A model generated the notes under the pieces. The model did not search any database, was not told the DNA's origin, and saw only the letters and a list, made by a program, of their open reading frames with translations. The translations under genes and the position numbers were made by a program. A stretch of DNA of 64,000 nucleotides from Subtercola frigoramans (GTDB lineage Bacteria; Actinomycetota; Actinomycetes; Actinomycetales; Microbacteriaceae), in contig NZ_JAFBBU010000001.1 of assembly GCF_016907385.1 (NCBI RefSeq), positions 2,232,001-2,296,000 of the forward strand, written 5' to 3'. This document shows, one piece after another, positions 17,916-26,184 of the stretch. Positions within the stretch are counted from its first letter, which is position 1. Each line of letters begins with the position of its first letter.

Positions 17916-18098
17916 AGCCGCGGTGGCCGAAGCGAATTGGAGACCGTGGCTGGCGCGGCCCGGCCGATTCTCGACAGTGTGAAGGAATCAGAAGGTTAGC
18001 TGGCCCGGGTTGTACGCTGGCTTGCCCGATCGTTAGTTGTCTATTTCGATTCGAAAATGATAGGCACCCGGGCGACTGTAATTGCCCACTTCCGGTTG

Positions 18099-18863
18099 CT
18101 ACCGCGGATCGGTGACGAGCCTTCGGATCAGTGCAGCGAGTCGCTCTTGCGGGATCCCCGCCTCGCGAACCAGTGCACTTGTTCGAGCCCTGTCCGCGAT
18201 GTTGTGGAGAATGCGGCCAGTGTCGAGTCGGGTGCCCTGAAGGCGACCGCGCAATGTCCATGCACCGATGTCATCCTCGTCGTAGGAGTTCGCAACGCCC
18301 AGCAGGTTGTAGAGGTCTGTAAGGTCCTTCGCTGCCGCTCGTGACGTCGTCGCGTAGGCCTTCAGGGTGACCGCGAGCTCGACCGGTGGGACACGGATAA
18401 GGAACTCATGGCGGCTTCCATCGGTAAGCATGACGCCGACATCGAGGAGGACTGGTTCGGTTGCCAAAGCCCGCATGAGGCCCGGAGCTGCGTCGAAGCC
18501 GCGGCCTCCGTGTTCTGCTACAACGAACTCGCTGGTCCCGGACGGAACGAGCAGGTCGATCTCGAGCGGTCCCTTTGCATAGTGGTTGCCGCTCACGTCG
18601 ATGTATCCCGCGTCCGTCAGTGCACGATGTATGTGCCCAGAGGCGGCGATGGATGTCGAGATGGCGGCGTCCGCGTCAGCCGTGCGCCGGACGATGGCTT
18701 CCGCAACCGGGAATGCCGCCAGCAGCAAGCTGGCCATCTGCCCGCCGACGACACGGACATCGTTGAGGTGCTCGGTGATGCGGGCCACGTCTTCCAATGC
18801 CAGATAGGCGGCGTCGTCGGCATTGGAGGTCGCAACCGTCTCAACTGAGCGTCGGATCTTCAC
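18099..18863 (-). CDS. AbiEii-like nucleotidyltransferase (toxin-type)
   Basis: 254 aa. VVGGQMASLLLA followed by RRTADADAAI (residues about 38-72) is the GG...LL plus DxD layout of the DNA polymerase beta-like nucleotidyltransferase fold used by AbiEii/type IV toxins, which modify tRNA 3' ends or other targets. The GTG start overlaps the stop of the upstream gene (GTGA), the usual coupling of AbiEi antitoxin to AbiEii toxin. The second half (ELAVTLKAYATTSRAAAKDLTDLYNLL) also fits. Assignment rests on motifs and context. Confidence 0.7.
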   Translation of the reverse strand: MKIRRSVETVATSNADDAAYLALEDVARITEHLNDVRVVGGQMASLLLAAFPVAEAIVRRTADADAAISTSIAASGHIHRALTDAGYIDVSGNHYAKGPLEIDLLVPSGTSEFVVAEHGGRGFDAAPGLMRALATEPVLLDVGVMLTDGSRHEFLIRVPPVELAVTLKAYATTSRAAAKDLTDLYNLLGVANSYDEDDIGAWTLRGRLQGTRLDTGRILHNIADRARTSALVREAGIPQERLAALIRRLVTDPR

Positions 18864-19867
18864 GATCGTCCGCCCGTAAGGACCAGATCACGGATCCGTT
18901 CGATGGCCTCGTCCGCGTCGGGGCCGCCCGTGCGCCTGACATCCCATGCCGCGATAACGGGGTCGACTGTCGAAATGTCGCCTCGTTGCGACCACGACGC
19001 CGCGGTTGCCCAGATGGTGTGGTCCGTTGGAACGGTGAATGTGAGCGTGGCACGCTCATCGGTGGTCTGTGCGAAGCCGAGCTTGCCCAAAGCCATCCCT
19101 GACGCGGCGTATACGACAGCACGCGCAGGAACTCGCCACGGCGCCAACTGATCAGCGGCGGAATCTCCAGAGACTAGGATTTGGACTCCAGCGGATGCAC
19201 CGGCGGCCGCCACCGAATTCGATTGGTCAGTGACAGCGTCCAGCCCATACCAGTATGTGGTGATCCCTCCCGGACCCGCGTACTCCGCCATGAACGCATG
19301 CCAGAGTGCTAAGCGATCTGTCGCCCTCCACCCAGAGGGCGATCTGACGACAAGGCCCTCGAGTATGCTGTTCGACTTGGACACAGCAGACTGCGTCACG
19401 CCAGCTTCTTCCGCCAGCTCGAGCTGGGATCGGGGCTTTTCGTTGAGGAGGTAGGCACGCATGATTGCCCAGCGACCCCACGGGTTGCGTCGACGGCCAG
19501 GCACAGTTGGCGCATGGGTCTTGGCGATCGCGTCGGGTGAGTGAATTTCCTTGCGGTTCCAAATAACGAGTCGATTCCCGAGTGACACGACGCCCAATCG
19601 CCGATCACGCTTCGCGGCGTCGATGAGGCCGCGGCTCGCGATCGGCACGACGATCAAGACGCGCTCGTGGGCGTTCTCAAGAAGCCGCAGAGCGTCCCAC
19701 TCGTAGATCGTCTTCTGCCGTACCTTGACGTCCACGACAGCGGTCTCGCCGTCGCGGCTCACGAGAAGGTCGACGCCCCGACGCTCATGGGGACGCGCTG
19801 ACACGTCGAAGCCGGCAGCGACGAGCACCTCAACTGCGTCAGACTCGGTAATCGTCGAAGTCGGCAT
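18860..19867 (-). CDS. AbiEi-like antitoxin with nuclease-fold N-terminus
   Basis: About 335 aa. Residues 1-100 look like a PD-(D/E)xK-fold restriction-like domain (VEVLVAAGFDVS, GVDLLVSRDGETAVVDVKVRQ: D then D-x-K), then a winged helix (RSQLELAEEAGVTQSAVSKSNSIL) and a C-terminal domain in the position of the AbiEi antitoxin domain. It is coupled to the AbiEii-like gene. Start taken at MPTSTI, preceded by AGAGGAAT. An exact 18-bp palindrome 20 nt upstream should be its own operator, as AbiEi proteins are autorepressors. Alternative: an unrelated HTH-nuclease protein. Confidence 0.6.
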   Translation of the reverse strand: MPTSTITESDAVEVLVAAGFDVSARPHERRGVDLLVSRDGETAVVDVKVRQKTIYEWDALRLLENAHERVLIVVPIASRGLIDAAKRDRRLGVVSLGNRLVIWNRKEIHSPDAIAKTHAPTVPGRRRNPWGRWAIMRAYLLNEKPRSQLELAEEAGVTQSAVSKSNSILEGLVVRSPSGWRATDRLALWHAFMAEYAGPGGITTYWYGLDAVTDQSNSVAAAGASAGVQILVSGDSAADQLAPWRVPARAVVYAASGMALGKLGFAQTTDERATLTFTVPTDHTIWATAASWSQRGDISTVDPVIAAWDVRRTGGPDADEAIERIRDLVLTGGRS

Positions 19868-19887
19868 ATTCCTCTGTATATTCTTCT

Positions 19888-19905
19888 TAGTGAGATATCT
19901 CACTA
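19888..19905. promoter_or_regulatory. 18-bp perfect palindrome, AbiE operator candidate
   Basis: TAGTGAGATATCTCACTA is a perfect palindrome 20 nt 5' of the antitoxin start. AbiEi-type antitoxins bind inverted repeats in their own promoter, so this is the expected operator. A second, less perfect CTAG-N-GAGA/TCTC repeat lies next to it (about 19911-19930). Confidence 0.65.
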
Positions 19906-19992
19906 TAACTACTAGAGAGTTTCTCCACTAGAAGGAATAAGCCGAACGGACCGGAGCGTTTGATGGGGTAGTCACATCTCCTAAATCAAAAA

Positions 19993-20025
19993 GTCTCGGA
20001 AACCCTTGAGTTTCCGAGACGTTTT
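19993..20025. terminator. Bidirectional intrinsic terminator
   Basis: 11-bp perfect stem (GTCTCGGAAAC at 19993-20003 with its complement at 20010-20020), 6-nt loop, then GTTTT on the plus strand; on the minus strand the same stem is followed by TTTTT. A textbook rho-independent terminator, located just before a decayed HTH gene. Confidence 0.8.
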
Positions 20026-20037
20026 GTCGGCCTGCTG

Positions 20038-20463
20038 AAACGGTACTGCAAACAATTACACCGAACCCAGCAAATTCAGGAGCTCGTACGCCTCGCTGCC
20101 AGCTCAGCCAGGTCAGGTCGGTCAAGAAGTGCTTCATCCACACCTCATCGACGCGAACGAGACAGTGACTTCGTTGAGGCACTCATCCGAAGCTACGTTG
20201 GAGGAGCCTCGACGTATGCCATCGCAGCGCAATTTGGAATCCGACGGAACACAGTCCGTGACACGCTCCGACGGAACGGCGTTGCTATATCGGGGGGCAA
20301 GGTCGCCAAGCTCTCCCATGACGAGAAGCTCGAAATCCAAGAGCTGAAACGAGCAGGCGAAACACTAAAATCACTGAGCGAACGATTTGACGTCAGCGAG
20401 AGCACCCTCAAACGAGCCCTCGCAACTGGGCAACCACAGCCGTCGATCAATCCCCCGGCGTAG
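20038..20463 (+). pseudogene. Resolvase-type HTH protein, 5' end lost or cryptic
   Basis: The frame ending at TAG 20461-20463 reads RTQQIQELVRLAASS, then SYVGGASTYAIAAQFGIRRN, TVRDTLRRNGV and a second HTH-like ETLKSLSERFDVSESTLKRA. Paired helix-turn-helix units of this kind occur at the end of serine recombinases and in small actinobacterial HTH proteins. The frame is open from 19972 but contains no ATG, GTG or TTG, and the terminator at 19993-20025 lies inside it. Most likely the 3' part of a gene whose start was lost by rearrangement. The start given is arbitrary. Confidence 0.5.
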
Positions 20464-20724
20464 CCGGAGTCCCCACCCTGCTCGATATCGCGGCGGTCGT
20501 GTGAGGAGAGGCGCAGCTCCTAACATCAAATTGCTGCGTCTCGTGCCCTCACCGATTGGGCAACGCTTCAGCACACTTTGTGACCGAGCTCAACAAACAC
20601 CGCGACGGTGCGTCAATCGTAGCGATGCACACAAAGGCTTGCATGCGGACTGAGCATTACTGAGTCACCCATCAGCTCCAATATGCTGATGTCGACGACA
20701 GATCATCCTTGCGAGAGAGCTGGA
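20464..20724. other. Non-coding gap
   Basis: No gene recognised. A short hairpin (CATCAG, 10-nt loop, CTGATG) lies at about 20668-20689. Confidence 0.35.
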
Positions 20725-20773
20725 ATGACAGAATCAGCCAAGCCTTCGCCGGCTCCTAATAAGAATAGGCACG

Positions 20774-21499
20774 GTGCTTGTCGTATTGGCTGCGATAGTG
20801 ACGGTGCTTGGATACTTCTGGCCAACTCCCGCACAAAACATGGTCGATAAGCCTGTTCCGGCAGCAGTCGGTTCCGCTGCACCCTCAGATGCTTCTGCCG
20901 TACCTTCACCGGCACCCACGACTTATCACGGTGGATATGGTCCCGAGAGAGACACTTTTACCTCAGAGCACTCCGCTCCGTATGCAGTATTGAATTCGAT
21001 TACAGACAATCCAGACATTGGCGACGAGCGAAACTTTGTTCGCGTGAAATTGGCTGACAGTACTGGGAACTTTGGGGAATTCGTGCGAGCGAAACCTGGC
21101 GATCAGATTGAGCTTCTGGTCTGCGTATTCGACGACGCTAGCGATGGGTTAGCAGGGTCCGCGAGCACGATCCACGGTCTCTATGCGAAATTCTCCTGGC
21201 CATCTCCGGGCACCGATTCGTCGATCGGTGTGACGCTGGGAGGCAAAAATGCAACTCAGGTCTGGGATGGAGCGACGATCATTTCGGACGAGCCCGTTAG
21301 CCTCAGCATACTGAGCGACTCAGCAACGATGCGTACGAACGCGGGAGATTTCAACGTGCCCATAGTCGGAGACTACGTGAGCGAGTTGCCCGTCGGTTGG
21401 TCATCCCCCGACGGAGAGTTTCCGGTCGGATACTCCTCAGACGGCAAGTACCGCGGATCTGGCTACTTAACATTGCGGGTCGAGGTAAACAAGGCTTAG
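20774..21499 (+). CDS. Anchored hypothetical protein, paralogue of the convergent neighbour
   Basis: 241 aa from the in-frame GTG. Hydrophobic anchor LVVLAAIVTVLGYFW at the start, then an outer domain with YGPERDTFTSEHSAPYAVLN and DNPDIGDERNFVRVK. The facing gene at 21524-22453 has WGPERPIYTDAVAPAYALFD and DDPNVGDERSLYVIK at the same place, so the two are paralogues. An ATG at 20725 with a purine-rich site encodes MTESAKP in the next frame, matching the neighbour's MTESDRP; a one-base shift between 20755 and 20773 would join them. No known family. Confidence 0.65.
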   Translation: MLVVLAAIVTVLGYFWPTPAQNMVDKPVPAAVGSAAPSDASAVPSPAPTTYHGGYGPERDTFTSEHSAPYAVLNSITDNPDIGDERNFVRVKLADSTGNFGEFVRAKPGDQIELLVCVFDDASDGLAGSASTIHGLYAKFSWPSPGTDSSIGVTLGGKNATQVWDGATIISDEPVSLSILSDSATMRTNAGDFNVPIVGDYVSELPVGWSSPDGEFPVGYSSDGKYRGSGYLTLRVEVNKA

Positions 21500-21523
21500 G
21501 GGGTTCATCAATCTAACGGTCGG

Positions 21524-22453
21524 TCATTGGGCGAACTGAGGACGAATTTTGAAGAAGAAATATACGTCCGACGCATACCCCGCCCCCTGGACACCGTCGA
21601 GTTTGTCGAATCCCAGTTGTTGGCCGGTGGACGCGAGGAAATCATCCGAAGTGATCGCAAAAGGACTGTTGATCGAGTTGTTGTACATAGACGCTGAACC
21701 CGCGACGTAGGCCAGATTGAATGGCTGATCGGCACTCAAGGCAACCCCGCCGTAAACCTTGAGCGGGAATGTGTCGTTCGACGAAAGATACCCCGTGGTC
21801 TGGATAGAGGTACCGGTGCAAGTTGGCAGATTTACAGAAATTCGCGTATTCCGCGCCATCGCGTTCGGGTCCGTCGAGTCGTTGCGAACAAATATCCGCA
21901 TTAGGTAGGTGTGGCCTGCCTGCACGTCCATGTGGGTCTGCCATTGCTCGCTTCCGACCTCAGATGCATCTTTGATCACATAGAGGCTACGTTCGTCTCC
22001 GACATTCGGATCATCCCGCACCGAATCGAATAGGGCGTAAGCCGGTGCCACCGCATCTGTATAGATAGGACGCTCCGGACCCCAGACCCCTGCAAATTTG
22101 ACTCCGCCATTTCGGCAGCTTGTAGCGCTGGGATCTTGCGAGTCGGGCGCCACTGGGTTCGCACCCGTTAGTGCTTTGGCGATTCTTTCAAGGGCATCTC
22201 CTTGCGCCTTCGCTTCATCGAGAGTTGCCTGCTCACCGGCGGCCGCATCCGAAGCCGCTTGAGAATCGCGAGTGGCGACGTTCGAATCGATCGCGTACGG
22301 AACGCCAAGCGCGGCAACGCTAATGAGTACAGCGATTACCGCGAGGAAACTGGCAGTGGGCCCACGATGCCACACCCAATGAAGCAATGGCGGGCCCAAC
22401 CGGCCAATCTGCCGCCACGAAGGTCGTCTAGGCGGACGATCAGATTCGGTCAC
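21524..22453 (-). CDS. Anchored hypothetical protein, paralogue of the convergent neighbour
   Basis: 309 aa. Basic cytosolic N-terminus (MTESDRPPRRPSWRQ), one membrane helix (residues about 33-53, ASFLAVIAVLISVAALGV), a short coiled segment (QAASDAAAGEQATLDEAKAQ), and an extracytoplasmic domain of about 200 residues with WGPERPIYTD and NVGDERSLYV. Shares these with the gene facing it 24 nt away. Function unknown; the layout suggests a surface-exposed sensor or ligand-binding domain. Confidence 0.7.
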   Translation of the reverse strand: MTESDRPPRRPSWRQIGRLGPPLLHWVWHRGPTASFLAVIAVLISVAALGVPYAIDSNVATRDSQAASDAAAGEQATLDEAKAQGDALERIAKALTGANPVAPDSQDPSATSCRNGGVKFAGVWGPERPIYTDAVAPAYALFDSVRDDPNVGDERSLYVIKDASEVGSEQWQTHMDVQAGHTYLMRIFVRNDSTDPNAMARNTRISVNLPTCTGTSIQTTGYLSSNDTFPLKVYGGVALSADQPFNLAYVAGSASMYNNSINSPFAITSDDFLASTGQQLGFDKLDGVQGAGYASDVYFFFKIRPQFAQ

Positions 22454-22502
22454 GATTGAACGATATCGGACGAGTGGTTTGCCGCGTATGAAGCGACTCT
22501 AA

Positions 22503-22784
22503 TCAGCGACCTATCGCAACGTCAGGCGTTGTCTTGGGTAGCAAGTCACTAACTCCGAGCTCTAATACCTCCGCTAACGCGACCAGCGTCTTGAGGCGCG
22601 GGTTGGCAGCGGTGCCCGGATTGGACTCACCCTTCTCGAGTTTGCGGTACGTGAAGGCAGATATCCCCGCCGCGTGAGCAAGCCGTTCCTGGCTCAAACC
22701 GGCAGCCTCACGGGCACGGGCCAGTTTTAGCCCCAGTTCTTGGGCATAGGCGGGCCAACCGTCCTCAGTTCCTTGGCTCGCCAC
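22503..22784 (-). CDS. XRE-family helix-turn-helix regulator
   Basis: 93 aa. Single HTH_3 domain: LGLKLARAREAAGLSQERLA, then HAAGISAFTYRKLEKGESNPG, with a C-terminal ALAEVLELGVSDLL helix. Start is a GTG at 22784. It follows the anchored-protein gene's start by about 50 nt on the same strand and could regulate it. No phage-type partner nearby. Confidence 0.85.
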   Translation of the reverse strand: MASQGTEDGWPAYAQELGLKLARAREAAGLSQERLAHAAGISAFTYRKLEKGESNPGTAANPRLKTLVALAEVLELGVSDLLPKTTPDVAIGR

Positions 22785-22872
22785 CCATCAAGCCTGTAAT
22801 CCCGCTATGCTCCACATGCGCATGTATACATGCCATTTTCGGGGCCATAAACCATAGATGAGGGGCAATTTG

Positions 22873-23487
22873 ATGACCCAAAAATCCAAGCTTCAAGCCA
22901 TAAAGATGCCTGGAGAAACCGGCACGGCATCTCACCGCCGGATCCGGCCAAGTCGAGTCGTATTGTTCGGCTCCCTGCTGCCTGCCCTGCTGATCTCACT
23001 CACCGCGTGTGCATCGGGTAGTTCATCGTCTGGCGCTTCGTCGCCTGCGAGCGAATCAGTTGTAAGTACACCAGAGGTCATTGCACTCGACGAGTGGATC
23101 GTCGGGAACTGGACCTGCTCCGTTCAGGACCATTGGACTCAAGACATAGTCGTCTCGAAAGACGGTACGTGGACGATGGCTTCTGAACCAGGCGATGGCG
23201 AGTTTCAAGGATCGTGGGTTTACCGAGCGGGTGCAATCACCTTCGCCACAGATAGCGATAGCGACCCCATCGACGGCGGTGGACTAATGGTTTCAGGCCT
23301 TCCGGAAATTCTGCAACTGCCCGGGAACCTCCCACTCGTGCAGACGTTCCAGTACGCCAAGTCCGTGAGAGGTGACGTCACGCCGGGTAGTGCGACTGGG
23401 GAGTTGACCGCGACAACGTTGAAGTTCAAATACACGGATGCGACCTACAGCTCGAACGATTTCGACGTTGACTGCAAACGCTCCTAA
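22873..23487 (+). CDS. Predicted lipoprotein
   Basis: About 204 aa. N-terminal basic region, hydrophobic VVLFGSLLPALLISLTAC with lipobox LTAC, then a Ser-rich linker and a small beta-rich domain (IVGNWTCSVQDHWTQDIVVSKDGTW) resembling lipocalin-like or DUF-type secreted domains. ATG at 22873 has GAGGGG seven bases upstream; the ATG at 22858 contains that site. Same direction and 46 nt before a second lipoprotein gene. Confidence 0.7.
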   Translation: MTQKSKLQAIKMPGETGTASHRRIRPSRVVLFGSLLPALLISLTACASGSSSSGASSPASESVVSTPEVIALDEWIVGNWTCSVQDHWTQDIVVSKDGTWTMASEPGDGEFQGSWVYRAGAITFATDSDSDPIDGGGLMVSGLPEILQLPGNLPLVQTFQYAKSVRGDVTPGSATGELTATTLKFKYTDATYSSNDFDVDCKRS

Positions 23488-23533
23488 GAAAACCTGGCTG
23501 CCACGTATGCGGCACCCCCATCCTTCGACCGCA

Positions 23534-24232
23534 ATGGAGATCATGTTCAAGCCACGAAGAAATCAAACTGTCGCACTACTAATCGCTGCCACGCTCTCGG
23601 GATCCCTCGTCGGTTGCGCCAGCCCGGTGGCCACATCGACCGGCGCCACGACCACGACACCAACCGACACCCCAACAGCCGTCACCCATTCTTCGACCCC
23701 AGTGACTACTCCGCCCCCAACCTCAACCGCGGCCGTCGACACGAGCAAGTTGGATCCGGTATGCGCAGCAGTCCCGGGACTCGACCTGATCTCCGGATCC
23801 GTGCAAGCAATATTGACTGAAGGAATTCTCGACGACCGAGCCTTTCGCCACAGCGATGGTCTGGTTGAGTACAACTGCACCTTCGACGGAAAGCCCTACG
23901 AGTACTCGATCACCGTGTTCTACGAGCGCGGCACCACAGGATTCCACCTCGCCTGCGATCCAGGCGGCGACACGTCAGGAATGGGAACCGTGGATACCTC
24001 CGGCCCCGGAATCGTGTCCGGCTACGCACAATTGAATATCTCCACTGCTATCAGCACCGCTTATACGAGCTGCACAGCCACAGGGATGATCACCGTGACG
24101 AAAGCCATCAATACAGATGTGAGTTCGTCGTCGACTGCACCCTCAGTCGATGAGCTGCGAACGCTTGCGAAGTATTTCGTCACGAATGAATCCGGGCTGG
24201 TCGCAGCCGGGGACTTGATCCCAAGCAAGTAG
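23534..24232 (+). CDS. Predicted lipoprotein with Thr/Pro-rich linker
   Basis: About 232 aa. Signal region TVALLIAATLSGSLVGCAS with lipobox, a 45-residue Thr/Ser/Pro linker typical of wall-spanning actinobacterial lipoproteins, then a domain with four Cys (DPVCAAVPGL, EYNCTFDG, HLACDPGG, SCTATG) that probably form two disulfides. This resembles DUF3558-type lipoproteins, which I cannot confirm. ATG at 23543 is an alternative start. Confidence 0.65.
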   Translation: MEIMFKPRRNQTVALLIAATLSGSLVGCASPVATSTGATTTTPTDTPTAVTHSSTPVTTPPPTSTAAVDTSKLDPVCAAVPGLDLISGSVQAILTEGILDDRAFRHSDGLVEYNCTFDGKPYEYSITVFYERGTTGFHLACDPGGDTSGMGTVDTSGPGIVSGYAQLNISTAISTAYTSCTATGMITVTKAINTDVSSSSTAPSVDELRTLAKYFVTNESGLVAAGDLIPSK

Positions 24233-24239
24233 CTAACAT

Positions 24240-24899
24240 TCACTTGTTCTTGAGTGTGTCCGTAAGGAACTGAATATCTTTAGACAACCTGTCTAACGGC
24301 TCAGCCCGCGACCATGCTAACTGCCAAGCGCGAAGGTCGAGCACGAACGATTCGTGAAACCGAGTTGATCCAGAAATATCTGTGTAGCTGACATTGACGG
24401 TGTACTGCTTCCCGACAGCATCGTCTTCGAAAGCATCCGAGCCGTTTGCTAGGTGGTAGACGGCCGGACGCGCTGAGTCGATCATCGCGATCTCGTGATG
24501 ACCATTCATCACGCCGTTCACGAAATCAAGGGCTCGCATCACGTTTGGGTCGTTGGCATCATCTCCGACCGGTTCGAACGGCGGTGAAACTTGGAGCAGA
24601 ACCTTACAGGCGGGTCTTACTCCGACGTTTTTGACAATCACGCTTACCGAAGATGTGCCGCCAAACTGAGGGTTCTTGGAGGGGTGACTGGTGAGAAGGT
24701 AGTCGACGACGATCACGGGTCTCACAAGGTTTCTATTCGAGGCAGTGATCTCGTCGTTGGACAAGGCAAGTTGCTGATTCGAGATTGAAAGCTGTCGGAG
24801 CTGCTTATTGGCGACGACGACGGCCACGATGGCAACGACGACACCCGCCATCGCTGCTACCGCGGAAACTGCCGCGCTTGCGATATCCAAATCAAACAA
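24240..24899 (-). CDS. Hypothetical membrane-anchored protein
   Basis: About 219 aa. Start set at a TTG with a strong GGAGG seven bases upstream; a longer TTG at 24977 has none. One N-terminal helix (AVSAVAAMAGVVVAIVAVVVA) followed by a short coiled segment (KQLRQLSISNQQLALSNDE) and a C-terminal domain with VIVKNVGVRPACKVLLQV, reminiscent of immunoglobulin-like folds. This layout recurs in uncharacterised actinobacterial proteins. Function unknown. Confidence 0.65.
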   Translation of the reverse strand: MFDLDIASAAVSAVAAMAGVVVAIVAVVVANKQLRQLSISNQQLALSNDEITASNRNLVRPVIVVDYLLTSHPSKNPQFGGTSSVSVIVKNVGVRPACKVLLQVSPPFEPVGDDANDPNVMRALDFVNGVMNGHHEIAMIDSARPAVYHLANGSDAFEDDAVGKQYTVNVSYTDISGSTRFHESFVLDLRAWQLAWSRAEPLDRLSKDIQFLTDTLKNK

Positions 24900-25043
24900 G
24901 ATTATTCCTCCAGTGCTGATGCGCCCACGCAAACGACCATATGAGGTGCCACCGACGACGGCGATTTCCGGCAGCAAGTCCAGCTGAACTGGCGCGGAGC
25001 CAGGGACGCGGTAATCGACCTGGAGTGGTCGGAACTTGGCCTG

Positions 25044-25586
25044 CTACTCCGACGCCATCGGTTGTGTGACGGGCACACCATTGACGCGAAGTACAGGCAG
25101 CCAGAGTGCGAATGACTTCCCAAGACTGTCGATCAGCCGCTGACCCATGACGCAGATGCTCTGCTCCCAAGGATGACCAAACGTGCCCTCGGTCATGTCC
25201 GGGTTAAGAAACGAGTAGTAGTCCCCATTGGGATGAACCGTCGGGTGGCCGTTGATCGGATCCTCCGGAGGCAGCAAGCTTTCGAGCTCTGGTTTGAGCC
25301 AATACGCCTCGTGATTCCAGTCAAGGACAAGTAGCTCAGCGATGTCGGGCATCACCCAGACGAAGCATCTCAGGGCCTCAGTATTGATCGCCGCCACTGC
25401 GGAGGCAAAACGAGGGCCCTCCGGAATGCCCGAGAGGTCAAATGTAATGGAAGGCGTTGGCTCCCGAATAGCCGGCCAACCGGAGGCACGGATGTCCGCG
25501 CGAAAACCAAATTTTTCACGGAACTGGTCCCACACCGTCTCATACTCCAACGGGTCAAGCAGACGCCAACTCGATCGATTCCCCAT
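25044..25586 (-). CDS. DUF2716-like protein
   Basis: 180 aa, soluble. EYETVWDQFREKFGF near the start, PSITFDLS, LLVLDWNHEAYWLKPE and NGDYYSFLNPDMTEGTFGHPWEQSICVMG resemble the DUF2716 family of unknown function. No signal or membrane segment. Upstream ribosome site weak. Family call is from memory of motif layout. Confidence 0.55.
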   Translation of the reverse strand: MGNRSSWRLLDPLEYETVWDQFREKFGFRADIRASGWPAIREPTPSITFDLSGIPEGPRFASAVAAINTEALRCFVWVMPDIAELLVLDWNHEAYWLKPELESLLPPEDPINGHPTVHPNGDYYSFLNPDMTEGTFGHPWEQSICVMGQRLIDSLGKSFALWLPVLRVNGVPVTQPMASE

Positions 25587-25746
25587 AGGGCGAGCTTATT
25601 GTTTCCGGGAGTCCTCGCGGTTGAATAGCTCGCCTACTTTCTGCCCGGACGAGCGCCTGACGAAAGGCGGATTCAACCGCGATGGGTGAGGCGCCCAGCG
25701 CGACGGACAACCAAAGCCCGCTCAGGAGATGCGAGACTAGTGCATC

Positions 25747-26184
25747 ATGGACACAAACGTGATTGGCATCGGTTACGAGGGCCTCGACAGCGACGGACTG
25801 TTGGCACGATTGCGACTCCGACGAGTGTCGACGGTAGTAGATGTGAGGCTCAACCCAATCTCGCGCAAGCGCGGCATGTCCAAGTCGGCACTTCGAGAGC
25901 TACTTGCAAATGCCAATATCGGTTACGAACATTTTCCGGCTCTCGGGAATCCTCGTGATAACCGAGAGGGGTTCGCTGACATCACCGGACAGGCAGGTAA
26001 GGACGCGCGTGCCCGTTATGAGGCGTTACTTTCATCGTCCGAAGCTAAAGATAAGTTGGACAGCGTCATCGCACTTTCTCAAATCGGTCTAGTCGCGCTC
26101 CTCTGCTTCGAGGCGGACGAATGCACCTGCCACCGGGAGGTCGTTTTGACCGCGATTCGTGACCGGGAACTTACGAAGGTTTAG
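25747..26184 (+). CDS. DUF488 family protein
   Basis: 145 aa. IGIGYEGLDSDGLLARL, VVDVRLNPISRKRGMSKSAL, YEHFPALGNPRDNREGF and LLCFEADECTCHREVVL are the family signature (DUF488, including the conserved DVR, SRK and CHR). Function unproven; members are found near DNA-modifying and defence genes. It ends 4 nt inside the convergent gene at 26181, so the two transcripts overlap. Confidence 0.88.
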   Translation: MDTNVIGIGYEGLDSDGLLARLRLRRVSTVVDVRLNPISRKRGMSKSALRELLANANIGYEHFPALGNPRDNREGFADITGQAGKDARARYEALLSSSEAKDKLDSVIALSQIGLVALLCFEADECTCHREVVLTAIRDRELTKV

